From Flavobacteriales bacterium (GTDB lineage Bacteria > Bacteroidota > Bacteroidia > CAIKAF01): a stretch of 64,000 nt of DNA. A program made the position numbers and the translations under genes. Where the stretch lies: contig JANWWQ010000003.1 in assembly GCA_025055635.1 (NCBI GenBank), positions 36,352-100,351 of the forward strand, written 5' to 3'. Below, piece by piece: positions 62,678 through 64,000 of the stretch (position 1 is its first letter; each line of letters opens with the position of its first letter). A model generated the notes under the pieces. The model ran no database searches and had not been told where the DNA came from. It saw only the letters and a program-made list of their open reading frames with translations.

Positions 62678-63975
62678 GGCCCGTGGTTTACCACAAGGCG
62701 GGTACTCATCACCCCTTCGGTTGTGGAAAGTGTAAGAGTGTACACGCCATTAGGAATATCCTCCAGCGGGACGGGGATGGCGGAAAATCCTTCCTTCAGG
62801 GCAATGGTTTTGGTACATATAAGGCGTCCCCACAGATCCTGAAGGCCCACGCTGCCCACACTTTCTTTTTGGGAGGTAACTACGATGTAGGTGATAGATC
62901 CTGCTGGATTGGGATATACCAAAAAGTTTTGAAGGTCTTTAGAGGAGTTCAAGGCTGCCGTGGAAACAAGCTTTTTCTCAAAAGCACACATACCGTTTGA
63001 CTGACCTCCAAAATCTGTGAAGTAGAGGTGCCACACGGAACCATTCAGGTCCTTTAGGAAGTACGATAAGGTATCCACGATAATCCACTGAAAGGTAGAG
63101 TTATTAAAGTATTTCCAGTCGTAACCGATGCCATTCATGGCGGAGCTGTAGGGAGCCATGCCTGGTTGTGCATCGGCCGGGAGCACACCAGACACCCTAG
63201 CTACCTGAACACCTTGGTTAGCTAGCACCCCTGTTACGGGATACATCGTGGTGGAACCCCCTACACTCACAGGGGCTAGATAACGCGTAAAAGTAATGTC
63301 CCAGGCTGTGCGCACAGGTTCCCGATCCAACGGTTGGTTGTTCCTCAGGGAGTAAAACATGTAACGCTTACTCGGATATTGATCCTGAAGATTATCATAA
63401 ACCAAGTAATGCATGTTGTTACCATCTAGGTCAGCATATACAAACTCCAGACTCACCGACCCTGAAATACTGCTTTTCTTTTTAATCCACAGTTTTTTAT
63501 ATTGAGGGGGCTGGCCGCTGGTTGCGAGCTCCACAACATAAATGTAGCGACCTGTCATAGTGCCATTGGTTGTGTAGGTGGCCCAGGAGTATTGCGGATG
63601 GGCATACGGTTCTAAATTAAAAGCTCCGTACCACCAGGATGTATCCGTGTTATAAAGTTTTTGCCACGTGTGCAGACCCGTAGTATCAAGGTTATCAAAA
63701 TTGTTTTGGTTAGCCTGAATGTTGTTGTGGTATATCGTGACACCATTGATATGGTTAGCTAAAATCGATAGGAATTCATTAGAGTTGCCTCCGTAAACAC
63801 TAAAGGCTAAATCCCAATTTTTTATCAGGGAGGCTCCAACCGAGTCCTGACTCAGGCTATAGAACACTTCATGGGCGTAACCTGACCCCATGTACACCCG
63901 GTCGCTCACATAATTCTGAGCCGATACAAACCCTAGGCCCAACAGAGAAAATACCACCGTAAATCTTTTTCTCAT
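62674..63975 (-). CDS. HmuY-like protein with T9SS type A sorting domain
   Basis: This 433-residue secreted protein has a signal peptide (FTVVFSLLGLGFVSAQ) and two HmuY-like segments (NWDLAFSVYGGNSNEFLSIL, TAWDITFTRYLAPVSVGG). GIGYDWKYFNNSTFQWIIVD and the closing LNGSVWHLYFTDFGGQSNG follow. The last 80 or so residues form a T9SS type A C-terminal domain: NFLVYPNPAGSITYIVV, then IPVPLEDIPNGVYTLTLSTT and a short basic end. It should cross the outer membrane through SprA and be attached or released outside. It is the first gene of the hmu operon; its stop overlaps the receptor ATG. Confidence 0.85.
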   Translation of the reverse strand: MRKRFTVVFSLLGLGFVSAQNYVSDRVYMGSGYAHEVFYSLSQDSVGASLIKNWDLAFSVYGGNSNEFLSILANHINGVTIYHNNIQANQNNFDNLDTTGLHTWQKLYNTDTSWWYGAFNLEPYAHPQYSWATYTTNGTMTGRYIYVVELATSGQPPQYKKLWIKKKSSISGSVSLEFVYADLDGNNMHYLVYDNLQDQYPSKRYMFYSLRNNQPLDREPVRTAWDITFTRYLAPVSVGGSTTMYPVTGVLANQGVQVARVSGVLPADAQPGMAPYSSAMNGIGYDWKYFNNSTFQWIIVDTLSYFLKDLNGSVWHLYFTDFGGQSNGMCAFEKKLVSTAALNSSKDLQNFLVYPNPAGSITYIVVTSQKESVGSVGLQDLWGRLICTKTIALKEGFSAIPVPLEDIPNGVYTLTLSTTEGVMSTRLVVNHGP

Positions 63976-64000
63976 AGATGCTTTTTTTAAAATGACCGGG

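Noticed and set aside
1-64000. CRISPR array, rRNA, insertion sequence or prophage
   Set aside because: I looked for regularly spaced repeats, transposase or integrase motifs and rRNA signatures and saw none; the two tRNA genes have no flanking repeats suggesting an att site.

Overview
The window is a gene-dense piece of a Bacteroidota chromosome. Evidence for the phylum: a 5' part of sprA (the giant T9SS translocon), a PorE-type TPR/PD40/OmpA protein, a protein with a type A T9SS sorting domain, HmuY/TonB-receptor heme genes, BT_3928-like and DUF1573 genes, and recurrent TAnnTTTG promoter boxes, the -7 element of this phylum, with few clear Shine-Dalgarno sites. I cannot name the genus. There is no rRNA, CRISPR array, prophage or insertion sequence. 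Most of the window is housekeeping; the accessory-looking part is about 57-64 kb.

Layout. 0-5.5 kb (minus): era, ruvA and sprA, with ruvA and sprA coupled by a 4-base overlap onto a GTG start. 5.6-7.7 kb: a LolC/FtsX-type permease converging on a rhomboid that lacks its catalytic serine. 8-11 kb (minus): DUF2892, a DoxX/BT_3928 protein and an orphan DppB-type permease. 11.3-16.2 kb (minus): one tightly packed run of a Rieske-like lipoprotein, a glycosyltransferase, a Wzy-like polymerase/ligase, Ppx/GppA and an NtrC-type regulator without a DNA-binding domain. 16.3-21.2 kb (plus): a small basic secreted protein, a SPOR protein, a class III aminotransferase and PorE. 21-34 kb: recG, a MazG-like protein and bacilliredoxin (minus); M16 peptidase, tRNA-Leu(CAA), mazG and aroB (plus); leucine dehydrogenase, nusB, DUF1573, yajC, coaE and thrC (minus).

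34-45 kb (plus): an ABC exporter half, a Sua5/TsaC protein, lon, then coaX, an outer-membrane protein, a TPR protein, lptC, a small membrane protein and a CNNM/CorC protein, ending at tRNA-Gln(TTG) with a strong terminator. 45.6-50.3 kb (minus): a Glu/Leu-type dehydrogenase, nhaD, exbB, exbD and a TonB-like gene in one run. 50.5-57 kb: kynureninase, polyprenyl synthase, a redoxin, an M28 peptidase and a thioredoxin (both minus), and the ComM/YifB AAA protein. 57-64 kb (minus): a glycine-rich secreted protein, a short secreted gene broken by one amber codon, and a three-gene heme-uptake operon.

Most notable points: (1) a heme operon with two different HmuY-like proteins flanking one receptor, one carrying a T9SS sorting domain and the other a lipobox, each junction an ATGA overlap; (2) a TGG-to-TAG nonsense codon in an otherwise intact frame; (3) a rhomboid with Ser changed to Thr and a Rieske-like protein with His changed to Cys; (4) several genes whose -7 box sits 4-9 bases before the start codon, implying leaderless or near-leaderless mRNAs, which also corrects several start calls of the ORF track; (5) paired 6-5-6 inverted repeats upstream of lon.
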